From positions 682,001 to 746,000 of the forward strand of contig CAVOHB010000009.1 in assembly GCA_963695705.1 (NCBI GenBank): a DNA stretch of 64,000 nucleotides, given 5' to 3'. Positions within the stretch are counted from its first letter, which is position 1, and the number at the start of each line of letters is the position of its first letter. Positions 7,755-17,715 of this stretch are shown in pieces. Origin of the DNA: JBKPNJ01 sp963695705. GTDB lineage: Bacteria; Actinomycetota; Actinomycetes; Propionibacteriales; Nocardioidaceae. The notes beneath the pieces were generated by a model. It had not been told where the DNA came from and ran no database searches. It worked only from the letters and a program-made list of their open reading frames with translations. Both the position numbers and the translations under genes were made by a program.

Positions 7755-9143
7755 CTATCGGGTGATCGGATGGGCTGCGACGATCAACTCGTGCGGATCG
7801 ACGTGTGCGCGAATGCGCTGCAGGCGGGTGTAGTCGGCTTCGGTGAAGAAGCACGAGGAGTCGGCCGGGCGCTCGGTGAAATTGGGGTAGAGCGCACCGG
7901 TCTCGTATGCAGCTGTCGCCGCCCTGAGCCGTACGAGCGCGGCGTCGATCTCCCGGCTCGAGTCGCCGACGACACCCCCACCGAGGATCACGTACTCGCC
8001 ACGCAACGAACCGAGCGCTCCCGCGCCGTCCGCGACGCGTGACAGTGCGCCGCCGAGGTGCCGCAGTTCCCCGACCATGATCGGGGGCTGCACTGCAGCT
8101 GCGATCTCGGCGAGCCCGGCAGCATCGACCTCGCCGAGCAGTGCCGAGTCGCCGACGAACGGGATCGGCCACTCGGGATCCATGTGGAGGTGGCTGAGCG
8201 CTGCGGGCGACGCCGGACCCCACGTGTCGAGCTCGGGCTCGAGCTCTCGCAGGCCAGCAACGGCGGTGCGACCAGCATCGACGTCGCCTGCGAAGGCACC
8301 ATCGACCACGATGACGGATCGGCCCGAGAGGTACGGCGGCAGGTCGTCGAGCGGCGGGAAGTGCATGATGCGCAGCGATGTGGTCACCGCGTCGGGCGCC
8401 CTACGGGTCCACGCGTACCACGACGCGAGGATCTCGAGGTGACGTTCGTAGGGCCACAGGAACATGCCGGCGTAGACCTCGCGATACGGGAAGAGCGTGA
8501 ATTCCAACGCGGTGACCACGCCGAAGCTGCCTCCGCCACCGCGCAGCGCCCAGAACAGGTCCGTGTGCTCGGACGGCGTTGCCCGCGTGACCCCGCCGTC
8601 GGCCGTGACGACCTCGATCGCGGTCACCTGGTTGCAGGCGAGGCCGTGCTGGCGCGCCAGCCAGCTCAGGCCGCCGCCGAGCGAGTACCCGACAACGCCG
8701 ACGTCGGGCGACGAGCCCGAGAGTGGGTACATCCCGAACGAGGACGTTGCTGCGGTGACCTCGTGCCACAGTGTTCCCGCCTGGACGCGGGCGATCCGTT
8801 TGGTCGGGTCGATCTCGACGCCGCGCATGCGTCGGGTCGACAGCAGGATCGTGTCGGCGAGCGAACCGAGCGCCCCGGCGCTGTGGCCGGTTCCCTGCGG
8901 CGCGACCCTCAGCCGGTGGTGGCGGGCGTGGCGAACGATCGCGCGTACGTCGTCCAGGTCGAGGGGCATCGCCACCAGGGCGGGCCGCTGGTCGACTGCG
9001 AGGTTCCACGCCTGGCGAGCCGCATCCCACCCCGGCTCGCCCGGTGTCACGATCTGACCTCGGATCGAGGCGGCGAGGTCGCCGATCGAGGCGGACCCGC
9101 CAGCTGAGTCGGCCCGGGAACTGGTGGAGCGAAGAATGTCCAT
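7755..9143 (-). CDS. BBE-type FAD-binding oxidoreductase
   Basis: A 462-aa member of the berberine-bridge-enzyme/6-hydroxynicotine-oxidase family (FAD_binding_4 plus BBE domain). The N-terminal FAD site shows RVAPQGTGHSAGAL, where His is the usual 8-alpha-histidyl flavin attachment residue, and YSLGGGLSWLARQHGLACNQ; no second cysteinyl link is obvious. The C-terminal BBE segment ends ALYPNFTERPADS and the expected substrate-domain pattern around YTRLQRIRAHVDP. The frame is open far upstream, but only from the ATG at 9143 does family homology begin; the rest is antisense of the divergent regulator. It is divergent from that LuxR regulator, a common control arrangement. Confidence 0.88.
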   Translation of the reverse strand: MDILRSTSSRADSAGGSASIGDLAASIRGQIVTPGEPGWDAARQAWNLAVDQRPALVAMPLDLDDVRAIVRHARHHRLRVAPQGTGHSAGALGSLADTILLSTRRMRGVEIDPTKRIARVQAGTLWHEVTAATSSFGMYPLSGSSPDVGVVGYSLGGGLSWLARQHGLACNQVTAIEVVTADGGVTRATPSEHTDLFWALRGGGGSFGVVTALEFTLFPYREVYAGMFLWPYERHLEILASWYAWTRRAPDAVTTSLRIMHFPPLDDLPPYLSGRSVIVVDGAFAGDVDAGRTAVAGLRELEPELDTWGPASPAALSHLHMDPEWPIPFVGDSALLGEVDAAGLAEIAAAVQPPIMVGELRHLGGALSRVADGAGALGSLRGEYVILGGGVVGDSSREIDAALVRLRAATAAYETGALYPNFTERPADSSCFFTEADYTRLQRIRAHVDPHELIVAAHPITR

Positions 9144-9291
9144 GATGGGTGCCTCCGCGTCGGTTGGGTTCAGTGACGACCCTGAAGGACGACAGTGCGG
9201 CTCGAATCCCCGAAAACATGTAGTCGTCGGCATGAACGGATGGACTCGCCTACCCGATCGCCACGGGGCATGACCGGGTACCGTCGGCCTC

Positions 9292-12001
9292 GTGCTCCTC
9301 GGCCGCACTGCGGAGAGGGCAGCGATCGATCGGGTTCTCGACGCGGCCCGATCCGGCCGTGCCGGGGCACTCGTGCTGCGCGGCGAAGCCGGGATCGGAA
9401 AGACGGCGCTCCTCGACGAGGCCGTCGCGAACGCCGGCGATCTCACGGTGGTCCGCATCATCGGCGTCGAGTCGGAGATGGGAATGGGGTTCGCCGCGCT
9501 GCACCGTCTCCTCGTCTCCCTGTTGCCGGCGCTGGACCAGTTGCCCGAGCCACAGCGAGAGGCCCTGGAATCGGCCTTCGGGCTGCGCAGCGACACGCGT
9601 TGCGACCTCTTCCTGGTCGGGTTGGCTGCGTTGACACTGCTCGGCGACGCGGCGCGTGAACGCCCGCTGCTGTGCGTCGTCGACGACACGCAGTGGCTCG
9701 ATCGGGAGTCGATCAACGTGTTGGGCTTCGTCGCCCGTCGCGTGTATGCAGATCGGATCGCGCTGCTGTTCGCCGTACGCGAGCCGTCCGAACCGGCTGT
9801 GCCCATCGACGGCGTCGCAGACCTCCGCCTGGGCGGGCTCGACGACGGCGATGCGCACGAGCTGCTCAGCTCCGTGGTCGGCGGGCCACTCGGCCCGCCG
9901 CTCGCGGATCGGATCGTGAGCGAAACCCGCGGCAACCCCCTCGCGCTCATCGAGCTCGGCGGCGAGCTGTCGTCCGATCACCTCGCCGGCGCGCCGATCA
10001 ACGAACCGCTCCACGTCAGCGAGCTCGTCGAGGCTCGTTTCCTGCGGCAGGTACGTGCGTTGCCAAGTGACACACAGCTGCTCCTGCTCGTCGCCGCCGC
10101 GGACGGCGTCGGTGATCCGGTGACGGTGCTGCGAGCCGGGGCGTCGCTGGACATCCCCGCTCACGCCCTCGCTCCGGCGGAAGCCGCGCGACTCGTCGTG
10201 ACGACACCGGTGATCCAGTTCCGCCATCCGCTGATGCGCGCGGCGATCTATCACGGCGCTACGCTCGCCGATCGTCGACGCGTCCATCGGGCACTGGCCG
10301 ACGTGCTCGATGCCGAAGGCGACGCGGACCGGCGCGCGTGGCACGCCGCCGAAGCCGTGCTCGGGCCCGACGAAGCGGTCGCCGCCGAGCTCGAGCGCTC
10401 AGCCGAACGGGCCCGCCGCCGTAGCGGCTTCGCAACAGAGAGCGCCTACCTCGCACGCGCCGCAGATCTCACGCCGGCTCCACCGATCGAGTCCGCCTGC
10501 TCCTCGATGCGGCTCGGGCGGCACAGATCGCAGGGTCGTGGACCCAGGCCGAAGCGCTGCTCACGCGGGCGGAACCCCTGCTGGAGGACGCGCGGCAGTC
10601 GGCCGACCTGCTCCGGCTCCGTGCGGCCCTGCACACCGATCTCGGGAGTCCGGCCGGCGCCGTCGAGATGATGCTCGATGCGGCCGTGCTCTCGAGCCGC
10701 TCGACGTCAGGGCAGCACGCGATGTGCTGCTCGAAGTGCTGCACACCTGCCTCCTCACGGATCCGGTCGGCGGGTCGGTCACGGCCCACGACATCGCCCG
10801 GGCCATCCGCGACGGTCCGCGGCCTGCCGATGGCGGCGACGAGCTGACCGAACTCGTGCTCGACGCGTTCGCGACGCGCCTCGTCGGCGACTACCGGGGC
10901 GGTGCCGCGCTGCGCGCGGTCGTCGCCGCGCTGGCTTCCGGTCCGGAACCGGACGCGACGTCTGTGGACGGGGTTCGCCAACGTCGCGGCCGCAGAGGTG
11001 TGGGACGAGGATGCACGGAACGTCATCCTCGAACGGATGGCGCGCCGCCAACGCGAGCAGGGTGCACTCCACCCGTTGCGCTTGACCCTGATCTCGCTCG
11101 GTTCGGCGTTGGTCGGCGCTGGAAGGCTAAGGATGCCGAGGCGTGCTACCACGAGTCGACCGAGTTGACGCTCGCCATCGGACGAGACCTCGGATCGCGC
11201 AGACGCATGAACGCCGAATTGTTGGCATGGCAGGGAAGGGCGAGGAGACGCGCGCCACCGTGCGCGCGGCGATCGCGGCGGCCGTCGCCGCGGGCTTCGC
11301 CGCCTGGAGTACGGCGCGATGCGAGCGATCATCGCGCTCGAGCTGAGCGCGAGCAACTACGGCGCGGTGCGGCGGCCCGGCGCAGCTACGAGGATGACCT
11401 TCCGATGTTCGGCAACTGGTCGCTACCGTACGTCGTGGAGGCCGCAGCCCGCGTCGGCGACGACGATCCTCGCAGCATCCGCACTCGAACGACTCGAAGA
11501 ACGCGCGACGGCCGCGGCCGGAACCCGTGGGGACTCGGTCTGCTCGCCCGCTCGCGAGCGCTCGTCGCCGACGACGACCACGCCGAGCCGTACTACCGCG
11601 ACGCGATCACCCTCCTCGAGCGCACCTCGATGAGACCTGACCTTGCTCGTGCCCATCTGCTGTACGGCGAGTGGTTGCGGCGCCAGAAGCGCCGGGTCGA
11701 TGCCCGCGAACAGCTCCGGATCGCCCACGACATGTTCGGCGCGATGGGGGCCGCGGGGTTCGCGGAGCGGGCGCGCCTCGAGCTTGCCGCAACCGGCGAG
11801 CGCGCCCCCGCGCCAGCGACGCGACTCGGCTTCGATCTCACCCCGCAAGAAGCACGGATCGCGCGGCTCGCCGCTCAGCGCGCGACCAGCCGCGAGATCG
11901 CGGCTGAGCTCTTCATCAGCCCCAACACGGTCCTCGGACCGAGAAACCCCAGGTCTCGCCCGGGGTTCTGCGCGTGCGGCGCGGAGTCGGCAGGCTGCTA
12001 G
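9292..12001 (+). pseudogene. LAL-type LuxR family regulator, heavily frameshifted
   Basis: The first 400 codons (GTG at 9292) form a clean AAA-type ATPase: Walker A GEAGIGKT, Walker B LLCVVDDTQWLD, and PLMRAAIYHGATLADRRRVH typical of large ATP-binding LuxR regulators. From about 10,480 the protein continues only by changing frame roughly eight times (near 10,480, 10,680, 10,980, 11,125, 11,240, 11,320, 11,395, 11,465 and 11,510). The TPR-like middle is recognisable throughout. It ends in a LuxR HTH beginning LTPQEARIARLAAQRATSRE but stops making sense after SPNTV (about 11,931), so the recognition helix is lost in every frame. A GC-rich inverted repeat (about 11,943-11,969) lies at the end. 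Either decayed or poorly sequenced; it probably controlled the divergent FAD oxidoreductase operon. Confidence 0.8.
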
Positions 12002-12390
12002 TACGTCGCGCCCTTGCGCCACGCCATCTCCTGCAGTTCGAATGTGTTGCCATCCGGATCGGAGAAGTCTGCTCCTTTGACGCCGCCGCCGAAGTCGTGG
12101 ATCTCGCCGATCTCCACACCTCGGCGGACAAGCTCGGCGCGCGCCTCGGCGATGTCCTCCACCACCAGGTGCACGCCTCTGACGCTGCCGGGTTCTCCTG
12201 CGTACACATCCAGCCCGGTGCCGAAACCGACCGAACAACCTGAGCCCGCCGGTGTCAACTGGACGACCCGGACGCCGGCGCTCGGCTGCACGTCAACGTC
12301 CTTGTTAAAGCCGAGCTTGTCAGCATAGAAGGCGATCGCTCGGTCCACGTCCGACACCGGCAGCGGGATCAGTTCCAGCCTCATCTGCAT
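11998..12390 (-). CDS. VOC family (glyoxalase/bleomycin-resistance-like) protein
   Basis: A 130-aa single VOC module pair: LIPLPVSDVDRAIAFYADKL opens the first beta-alpha-beta unit, and VRGVHLVVEDIAEARAELV the second, ending FSDPDGNTFELQEM with the metal-ligand Glu. Such proteins are small dioxygenases, isomerases or binding proteins; the ligand cannot be predicted. The start MQMRLELIP (or the ATG two codons in) is preferred because upstream residues lack homology. It converges on the regulator remnant with a 4-base tail overlap. Confidence 0.88.
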   Translation of the reverse strand: MQMRLELIPLPVSDVDRAIAFYADKLGFNKDVDVQPSAGVRVVQLTPAGSGCSVGFGTGLDVYAGEPGSVRGVHLVVEDIAEARAELVRRGVEIGEIHDFGGGVKGADFSDPDGNTFELQEMAWRKGATY

Positions 12391-12885
12391 CGGCGTCGAG
12401 CCCCTTGGCCTGTTCTGGTCTGCGCGATCATTCCATACCACCGCCGACATCCGCTCACCGCCGCGTCGCGTGCCGCCCACGCCAGCGGATCAACCGGATC
12501 AGCCGCACTTCATTGAGGGTGGACCGTGGGAGGGGGCCGGTAACTGAGACCCGGATCTGGCGCCGACGGCCCGCGTTTTGCGAGTGTGCCGCAACGGGGA
12601 GGTACTGAGAACGCCTACGGTGGCGGATGTCGATCAGAGCCAGACGCCTCGCCAAGCCGCAGGGATTGGTCCCATGGTCAAGGCGCCGGTGCTCGACGCC
12701 GGCGGGCCGCTGCTTGCCCCGCTGAGACTCGAGTGGGTGCATCATGGCCACGGCAGGGGAGGCCGTCCCCTCCCGGGGCCTCGTCCGGGCCGATGAGACT
12801 CCGACGGTTCACCCCTTCTGAGTGAGGTGGCATGCGTAATGCCCGAGGAACATCGGGGGGAGGCGAGCACGAAGGAGCAGACGTG
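12391..12885. other. Intergenic region, no gene recognised
   Basis: About 495 bp between the divergent VOC gene and the phosphodiesterase gene. Short open frames exist on both strands but show no family pattern, coding consistency or good ribosome site. It should contain promoters for both flanking genes; I could not identify convincing -35/-10 pairs. Confidence 0.5.
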
Positions 12886-15105
12886 ATGGCCGACGCTGAT
12901 GTCGATAGGACGGGTCGTGGACCCGCGCCGGGTCGGGGCATCGCCGGGGACCTGACCCGGGAGAGTTGGCAGCGCCCGTGGTACTCGCAGGCCGGCGCGT
13001 ATCTGCTGTGGCTGCTGGTCACGGTGCCTGCTGTGTGGGTCTGTGACTGGTTGCTGCCGGGCTTCCACACGGATCGACCGTATGGTCCGCTGATCTTCGC
13101 GGCCGTCATGGGTGTCGTCGGGGTTGTCGTCCAGCCCGTGCTCGTGGGAGCGGCGGTCCGGCTCGGCTGGGCTGGTGTCCTTCTCCTCACCGTCGTGGGC
13201 CAGGCGCTGGTCGTCACGCTGACCGGGTGGGTTCTTCCCAACGTGACCATCGACGACTTCTGGACCGCCTTCGTGGTGGCGATCGTCATCGGGCTCACCA
13301 GCACCGTGCTGGGGTGGATCACCAGTGCCGGGACGTCCCAGGTGCTGGTCGGCCGGCTGGTGGCGTCGAGCCGTCGACGGCCGGCGAAGCTCGTCGACCC
13401 TGACGTCGAGGGCGTCCTCTTCGTCCAGCTCGACGGGGTGCCGTTCCCGGTGCTCCAGATGGCGATCACCGCCGGCACGGTGCCGACACTGACCCGCTGG
13501 ATCCGCTCCGGGTCACACGAGCTGCGGGAGTGGACGCCCAAGCTGCCCGCGACGACGCCGGCGAGCCAAATGGGCATCCTGCACGGTGTGATCGACGGCA
13601 TCCCCGCCTTCCGCTGGTACGACCGAGCAGCAGACCGGGTCCTGGTGGCCAACCGCCCCGCTGACGCCGCAGTGATCGAGGCGGACCTGTCGACCGGCCG
13701 TGGCCTGCTGGTCGACGACGGCGTCAGCATCAGCAACCTGTTCACCGGTGACGCGCCCACGGCCGCGCTGACGATGAGCGGGCGGGTTCGGGGCGGAGAG
13801 ATCGCCAAGAACGCCGTGGCCCACTTCGTGATCTCCCCGGCCGGCCTGACCAGGGCCCTCTCCCGGTCGATCTCGGAGCTGACCCGCGACCGGTTCCAGG
13901 CCAAGCGGGCCATCCGTCGCAACGTCCAGCCACGCTGCCACCGCAGTTGGTCAACGGCGCTGCTGCGCTGCGTGACCAACGGAGCGCTGCGCGACCTCAA
14001 CACGATCCTCGTCGCCCAGCACATGCTTCGCGGCACCCGGTCGATCTACGTCGACTACGTTGACTACGACGAGGTCGCCCACCACGCCGGAATCCTCCGG
14101 CCCGAGAGCCTCGAGGCGCTCGAGGCGATCGACGGGGTTCTGCACCAACTGGAGCAGGTGGCGAGCGCCGCGCCGCGGAGGTACCGGTTCGTGGTCCTGT
14201 CGGACCATGGACAGGCCCAGGGCCAGCCGTTCGCGGACCGGTACGGCGAGGACCTGGCCGGCCTGGTGGCCCGACTGGCGCAGAGCAACGTCGCGGTGTC
14301 CGAAGAAAGCATCGAAGGCTGGGGCCGGACCCGTGCGCTGGTCGACGAACTCGGGTCGAGCAGCGGAGTCGGAGGACGCACCATGCAGAGCGCCTCCGAA
14401 GCCATGGACAAGCGTGACCGAAATGAGCCCGACGCGGTCGCCCCACGAGCCCCGGCGAAGAAGAACACCCACGGCAGGGCCAAGAAGAAGGGCACGCACG
14501 CACAGGGCGACGAAACCTTCCACGTGTTCGGGTCGGGGAACCTCGGGCTGATCTACGTCCGTGGTGAGAGAGAGCGCCTCACCCGCCGTACGCTGCACGA
14601 ACGCTTCCCCGGACTCGTCGAAGGCCTGGCCCGGCATCCCGGCGTGGGCTTCGTAGTCGTGCTCGACGAAGACGGCCCGGTTGCATTGGGACACAGCGGA
14701 TGGCACCGGCTCGACGACGGGTACGTCGACGGCGACGACCCCCTCATCCCGTTCGGACCGGATGCCCCCGGGTTCGTCAGGCGCGCCGCGCACCGCCCTG
14801 AATGCCCAGACATCTACGTCAACAGCCTCGTGGAACCCGGAACCGAGGAGGTCGCGGCATTCGAGGGCCTCGTCGGCTGCCACGGCGGTCTCGGTGGTTG
14901 GCAGGACCGTGCCTCGGTCGTGTTCCCGAAGGACCTTCCCTTTCCAGAGGAGCGGGTGGTCGGTGCCGACGCGATGCACGTGGCCCTCCGCTCGATCCTG
15001 CGGCATCTGGGTCACCGCGCCGACATAGCCGACGTGGAAGAGGACGAGTCGCCTCCGCGCGAGCAGCGCGAATCAGGCACGGCCGACACCGTACCCGCGG
15101 GGTGA
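12886..15105 (+). CDS. Membrane fusion: phage-holin-like (DUF/holin IV) domain plus type I phosphodiesterase/nucleotide pyrophosphatase
   Basis: A 739-aa protein. Four hydrophobic segments (about residues 38-58, 68-90, 95-118, 124-148) resemble the phage holin superfamily IV membrane domain. After a basic linker, an alkaline-phosphatase-superfamily domain follows: metal Asp183 in LFVQLDGVPFPVL, nucleophile Thr in LPATTPASQMGI, YVDYVDYDEVAHHAG, VVLSDHGQAQGQPF, and a late HGGLGGWQ. This order fits type I phosphodiesterases acting on phosphodiester or pyrophosphate bonds; the catalytic domain side of the membrane is unknown. An ATG 18 codons upstream is in frame, but AAGGAG sits 8 bases before the ATG at 12886. 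A Lys/Gly/Arg-rich insertion occurs at about residues 505-545. Confidence 0.82.
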   Translation: MADADVDRTGRGPAPGRGIAGDLTRESWQRPWYSQAGAYLLWLLVTVPAVWVCDWLLPGFHTDRPYGPLIFAAVMGVVGVVVQPVLVGAAVRLGWAGVLLLTVVGQALVVTLTGWVLPNVTIDDFWTAFVVAIVIGLTSTVLGWITSAGTSQVLVGRLVASSRRRPAKLVDPDVEGVLFVQLDGVPFPVLQMAITAGTVPTLTRWIRSGSHELREWTPKLPATTPASQMGILHGVIDGIPAFRWYDRAADRVLVANRPADAAVIEADLSTGRGLLVDDGVSISNLFTGDAPTAALTMSGRVRGGEIAKNAVAHFVISPAGLTRALSRSISELTRDRFQAKRAIRRNVQPRCHRSWSTALLRCVTNGALRDLNTILVAQHMLRGTRSIYVDYVDYDEVAHHAGILRPESLEALEAIDGVLHQLEQVASAAPRRYRFVVLSDHGQAQGQPFADRYGEDLAGLVARLAQSNVAVSEESIEGWGRTRALVDELGSSSGVGGRTMQSASEAMDKRDRNEPDAVAPRAPAKKNTHGRAKKKGTHAQGDETFHVFGSGNLGLIYVRGERERLTRRTLHERFPGLVEGLARHPGVGFVVVLDEDGPVALGHSGWHRLDDGYVDGDDPLIPFGPDAPGFVRRAAHRPECPDIYVNSLVEPGTEEVAAFEGLVGCHGGLGGWQDRASVVFPKDLPFPEERVVGADAMHVALRSILRHLGHRADIADVEEDESPPREQRESGTADTVPAG

Positions 15106-15306
15106 GAATGCGATGCTGTCGACAACACGAGCGACGACCCAGCCGCTGCAGGGCAGCGGGTGGACGCGCGGGCTGGCTGTTTTCCACGGAGGCCGAGGAG
15201 GCTTGGTTCCCCGGGTGCCGCTCCCAGAGCTGCGAGCCGCTGGCTCAGCCGAACAAGTCGCGGGCGGGCGGGACCGGTCCCGGGTCGAGATCGACGTTTG
15301 CTACAT

Positions 15307-15412
15307 GTCATGCCACGCTCAGGGTTCAATCGCGGAAGGGTGGTCGATGTGCCAGAGATACGTCCTCGCTGGGAATGGCGCACCTTCGGCGATCGCTTCG
15401 GTCGGGCCGAGT
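15307..15412 (+). repeat. Direct repeat copy 1 (5' end of CYTH-Ppx gene)
   Basis: About 106 bp covering the leader and first 21 codons of the CYTH-Ppx gene. It recurs, about 90% identical by eye, at 19806-19917. The second copy carries a short extra GCGGATC-type insertion before the ribosome site. The two copies flank the DUF6328 and cytochrome genes. Confidence 0.85.
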
Positions 15413-16871
15413 CCGTGTTTGCCGCGTTGTCTCCTAGCGCGGTGGTGGAGAGCGACGAGCTCTACCTGATTTCGGCAGCTGGTGCCGAGACGGTGAAACT
15501 GCGTGACCAGCTGATGGACGTCAAGCATCTCCTTCAGGTCGACGGCGACGGGCTCGAGCAGTGGATACCCGTGATGAAGGCGGCTTTCCCGCTGTCGAGC
15601 GCAGATGTTGCCGAGGTGCTGGCAGTCTTGGGGGTGGATGCTCCCCGACCCCTCTCACGGTCGGAGTACTCGCTCAGCGCGCTGCTGGAGGAGGTCGTGG
15701 CCCCCAACCCGGACGTCCTTGCCGTCGAGGTGCACAAGAGGCGGCAGAGGTACACCATCGGTGGCTGCCTGGCGGAACTGACCGATGTGAGCACCGAGCG
15801 GGCGTCGACGCGCACACTCGCGATCGAGTCAGAGGACGCTTCGCGGGTGATCGCGACGGCGCGTGAGCTCGGGTTGGCTCCTCGGCCGAACGTGAACTTC
15901 ATTCGCGGCCTCAAGGCGCTCGTCGGGTTCGGCATCGAACGGTTCGCCGTCATAGACGTCGGGACGAACTCGGTGAAGTTCCATATCGCCGAGCGGGGCG
16001 TCGACGGCGGCTGGCGAACGATCGTTGACTACGCCCAGGTCACGCGGCTGGGCGACGGACTCCAGAAGACGGGCCGGCTCAACGCGGAGGCACTGTCGCG
16101 CACGGTCGAGGCGATCGCCGTGATGGCCGAGGAGGCCAGGCGGCACCGGGTTGCGGCGATCGCCGCGGTAGGGACGGCCGGACTCAGAATCGCTCCCGAC
16201 GCCGTGGACTTCATCGACCGCCGTCCAGGCGCGCTGTGGTGTCTCCGTCGAGATCATTTCCGGTGAGGACGAGGCTCGGTTCGCGTACGCCGCGGCGACG
16301 GCGGGCCTCGGTGCGCAGGGGTCGCGGGTCGTCTTCGACACCGGCGGCGGTAGCTCGCAGTTCACCTTCGGTCAGGGTGACCGCGTGGATGAGCGGTTCA
16401 GCGTCGAGGTGGGCGCGGTGCGCTTCACCGAGCAGTACGGCCTGCACGAACGTCGTCACGCAGGACGTCCTGTCCGCGGCACTCGCGGCCATCGAGGCCG
16501 ACCTGGTGCGCCTCGACGGCCGAGCCGCACCCGAGGTGCTCGTCGGCCTGGGTGGCGCGGTCACGAACCTCGCGGGAGTCAAGCATGGTCTGGCGGAGTA
16601 CGACCCGGACATCGTCCAAGGCACTGTGCTCGACCGGGCGGAGATCGACCGGCAGATCGAGCTCTACCGCACGCGCAGCGCTGGCGAGCGTCGTGAGATC
16701 GTCGGTCTCCAGCCCCGGCGCGCGGACATCATCCTCGCCGGTGCCTGCATCGTGCGCACCGTGCTCGGAAAGCTCGGGAGCGAGTCGCTCACCGTGAGCG
16801 ACCGCGGCCTGCGACACGGCATACTGGCTGAGAAGTTCGGCTTGGCGGTGACCGGCCGCGGCGGCGCCTGA
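15349..16871 (+). pseudogene. CYTH-like domain fused to Ppx/GppA exopolyphosphatase (two frameshifts)
   Basis: The GTG at 15349 (GAAGGG 9 bases upstream) opens a CYTH-like N-terminal half (VPEIRPRWEWRTFGDRFG; VKLRDQLMDVKHL; AVEVHKRRQRYTIGG). From about residue 200 it becomes an ASKHA-type Ppx/GppA phosphatase: IDVGTNSVKFHIAERG (phosphate 1), AVGTAGLRIA, then VEIISGEDEARFAYAA, VFDTGGGSSQFTFG (phosphate 2) and VGLGGAVTNLAGVKHG, ending ADIILAGACIV. Continuity needs shifts near 16,230 and 16,450, each explained by one extra base, so this is likely an intact gene with sequence errors or a very recent pseudogene. CYTH domains bind or cleave triphosphates/polyphosphate, so the fusion suggests a polyphosphate or ppGpp-related hydrolase. 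Confidence 0.78.
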
Positions 16872-16955
16872 CCAGGTCTGGAGCTGTCATCCAACGCTCG
16901 ACGGCCACCAGCTAGACACCCTGGCAGTGCTCGGACCGCTCAGCGGGGATCGCCG

Positions 16956-17423
16956 TCAGGGCCGGGCGCGAAGCGGCACCACGACCCAGAGCACGAGGTA
17001 GCCGAGGAACGCGATGGTGGATGCCACGACCCCGCCCGTTCGCCCGACTGCGAGGTCGAAGGTCAAGAAGACCACCCCGCACGTGGTCAGCGCCACCAGC
17101 ACCAGCCCCGCACGTGCGACCTGGTTGGCGGTTTCGACCAGCCAGGGTCGCCGACCGCGCCGGAAAAGGATCCGGTGGTAGGCGATCGGAGACAGGATCG
17201 CCGCAGTGGCGGCGACGGCTCCGGAGAGGACCAGCAGGTATGCCGTGCGCTCGACGTGGTCCAGTCTGTCGAACCTGTCGCTGAAGGGCACCGTCAGCAG
17301 GAATCCGGTTAGCACCTGCACACCGGTCTGCGTGGACCTCAGCTCCTGGACCAGTTCGGTCCAGTTGCGGTTGATCATTTCCTCGGGAAGGTCTCCCGTG
17401 GGCTCGGACTCCGGGTTGTGCAT
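16956..17423 (-). CDS. DUF6328 family membrane protein
   Basis: A 155-aa protein with an N-terminal cytosolic helix (NRNWTELVQELRSTQTGVQV), then four predicted membrane spans (about residues 36-52, 62-84, 100-122, 130-150). The QTGVQVLTGFLLTVPFSDRF segment is the characteristic signature of the actinobacterial DUF6328 family. No function is known. It reads opposite to the CYTH-Ppx gene and the two genes are convergent (84 bp apart). Confidence 0.82.
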   Translation of the reverse strand: MHNPESEPTGDLPEEMINRNWTELVQELRSTQTGVQVLTGFLLTVPFSDRFDRLDHVERTAYLLVLSGAVAATAAILSPIAYHRILFRRGRRPWLVETANQVARAGLVLVALTTCGVVFLTFDLAVGRTGGVVASTIAFLGYLVLWVVVPLRARP

Positions 17424-17715
17424 TCGACGAAACTAGCGGCCCTCTTGCCCCGAAGGCACCCCTGAGCGAGCTTCCCGCTCGATGATCCTCCAGCGATCGG
17501 GTAGATCAGCGCGCCGACCCACGGCACTGCTCACCCTGGTCGTGTTGGCACATGGGAGAACGACGCTCCACCCAGACAACCAGCGGCGGACGGGGCCTGT
17601 GAAACCGGGCAGCATCACCGGCATTGCAACCCAGTCGCCGCCGTCCCCAGCGCGCGATGCCAGCCTGCTGTGGACGACCAAGCCGGTCGTCCCGGTTGAG
17701 GACAAGTGATTGCGA

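Noticed and set aside
9144..9950. N-terminal extension of the FAD oxidoreductase frame to over 700 aa
   Set aside because: The extension is Ser/Arg/Thr-rich low-complexity sequence antisense to the LuxR regulator; homology starts at the ATG at 9143.
11943..11969. Bidirectional terminator between the LuxR remnant and the VOC gene
   Set aside because: The GC-rich inverted repeat (AGAAACCCC with GGGGTTCT) has a bulge and no T-tract, so terminator function is not supported beyond a hairpin.
12678..14036. Minus-strand open frame of about 450 codons
   Set aside because: Antisense shadow of the phosphodiesterase fusion, with biased Ser/Thr/Arg composition and no motif.
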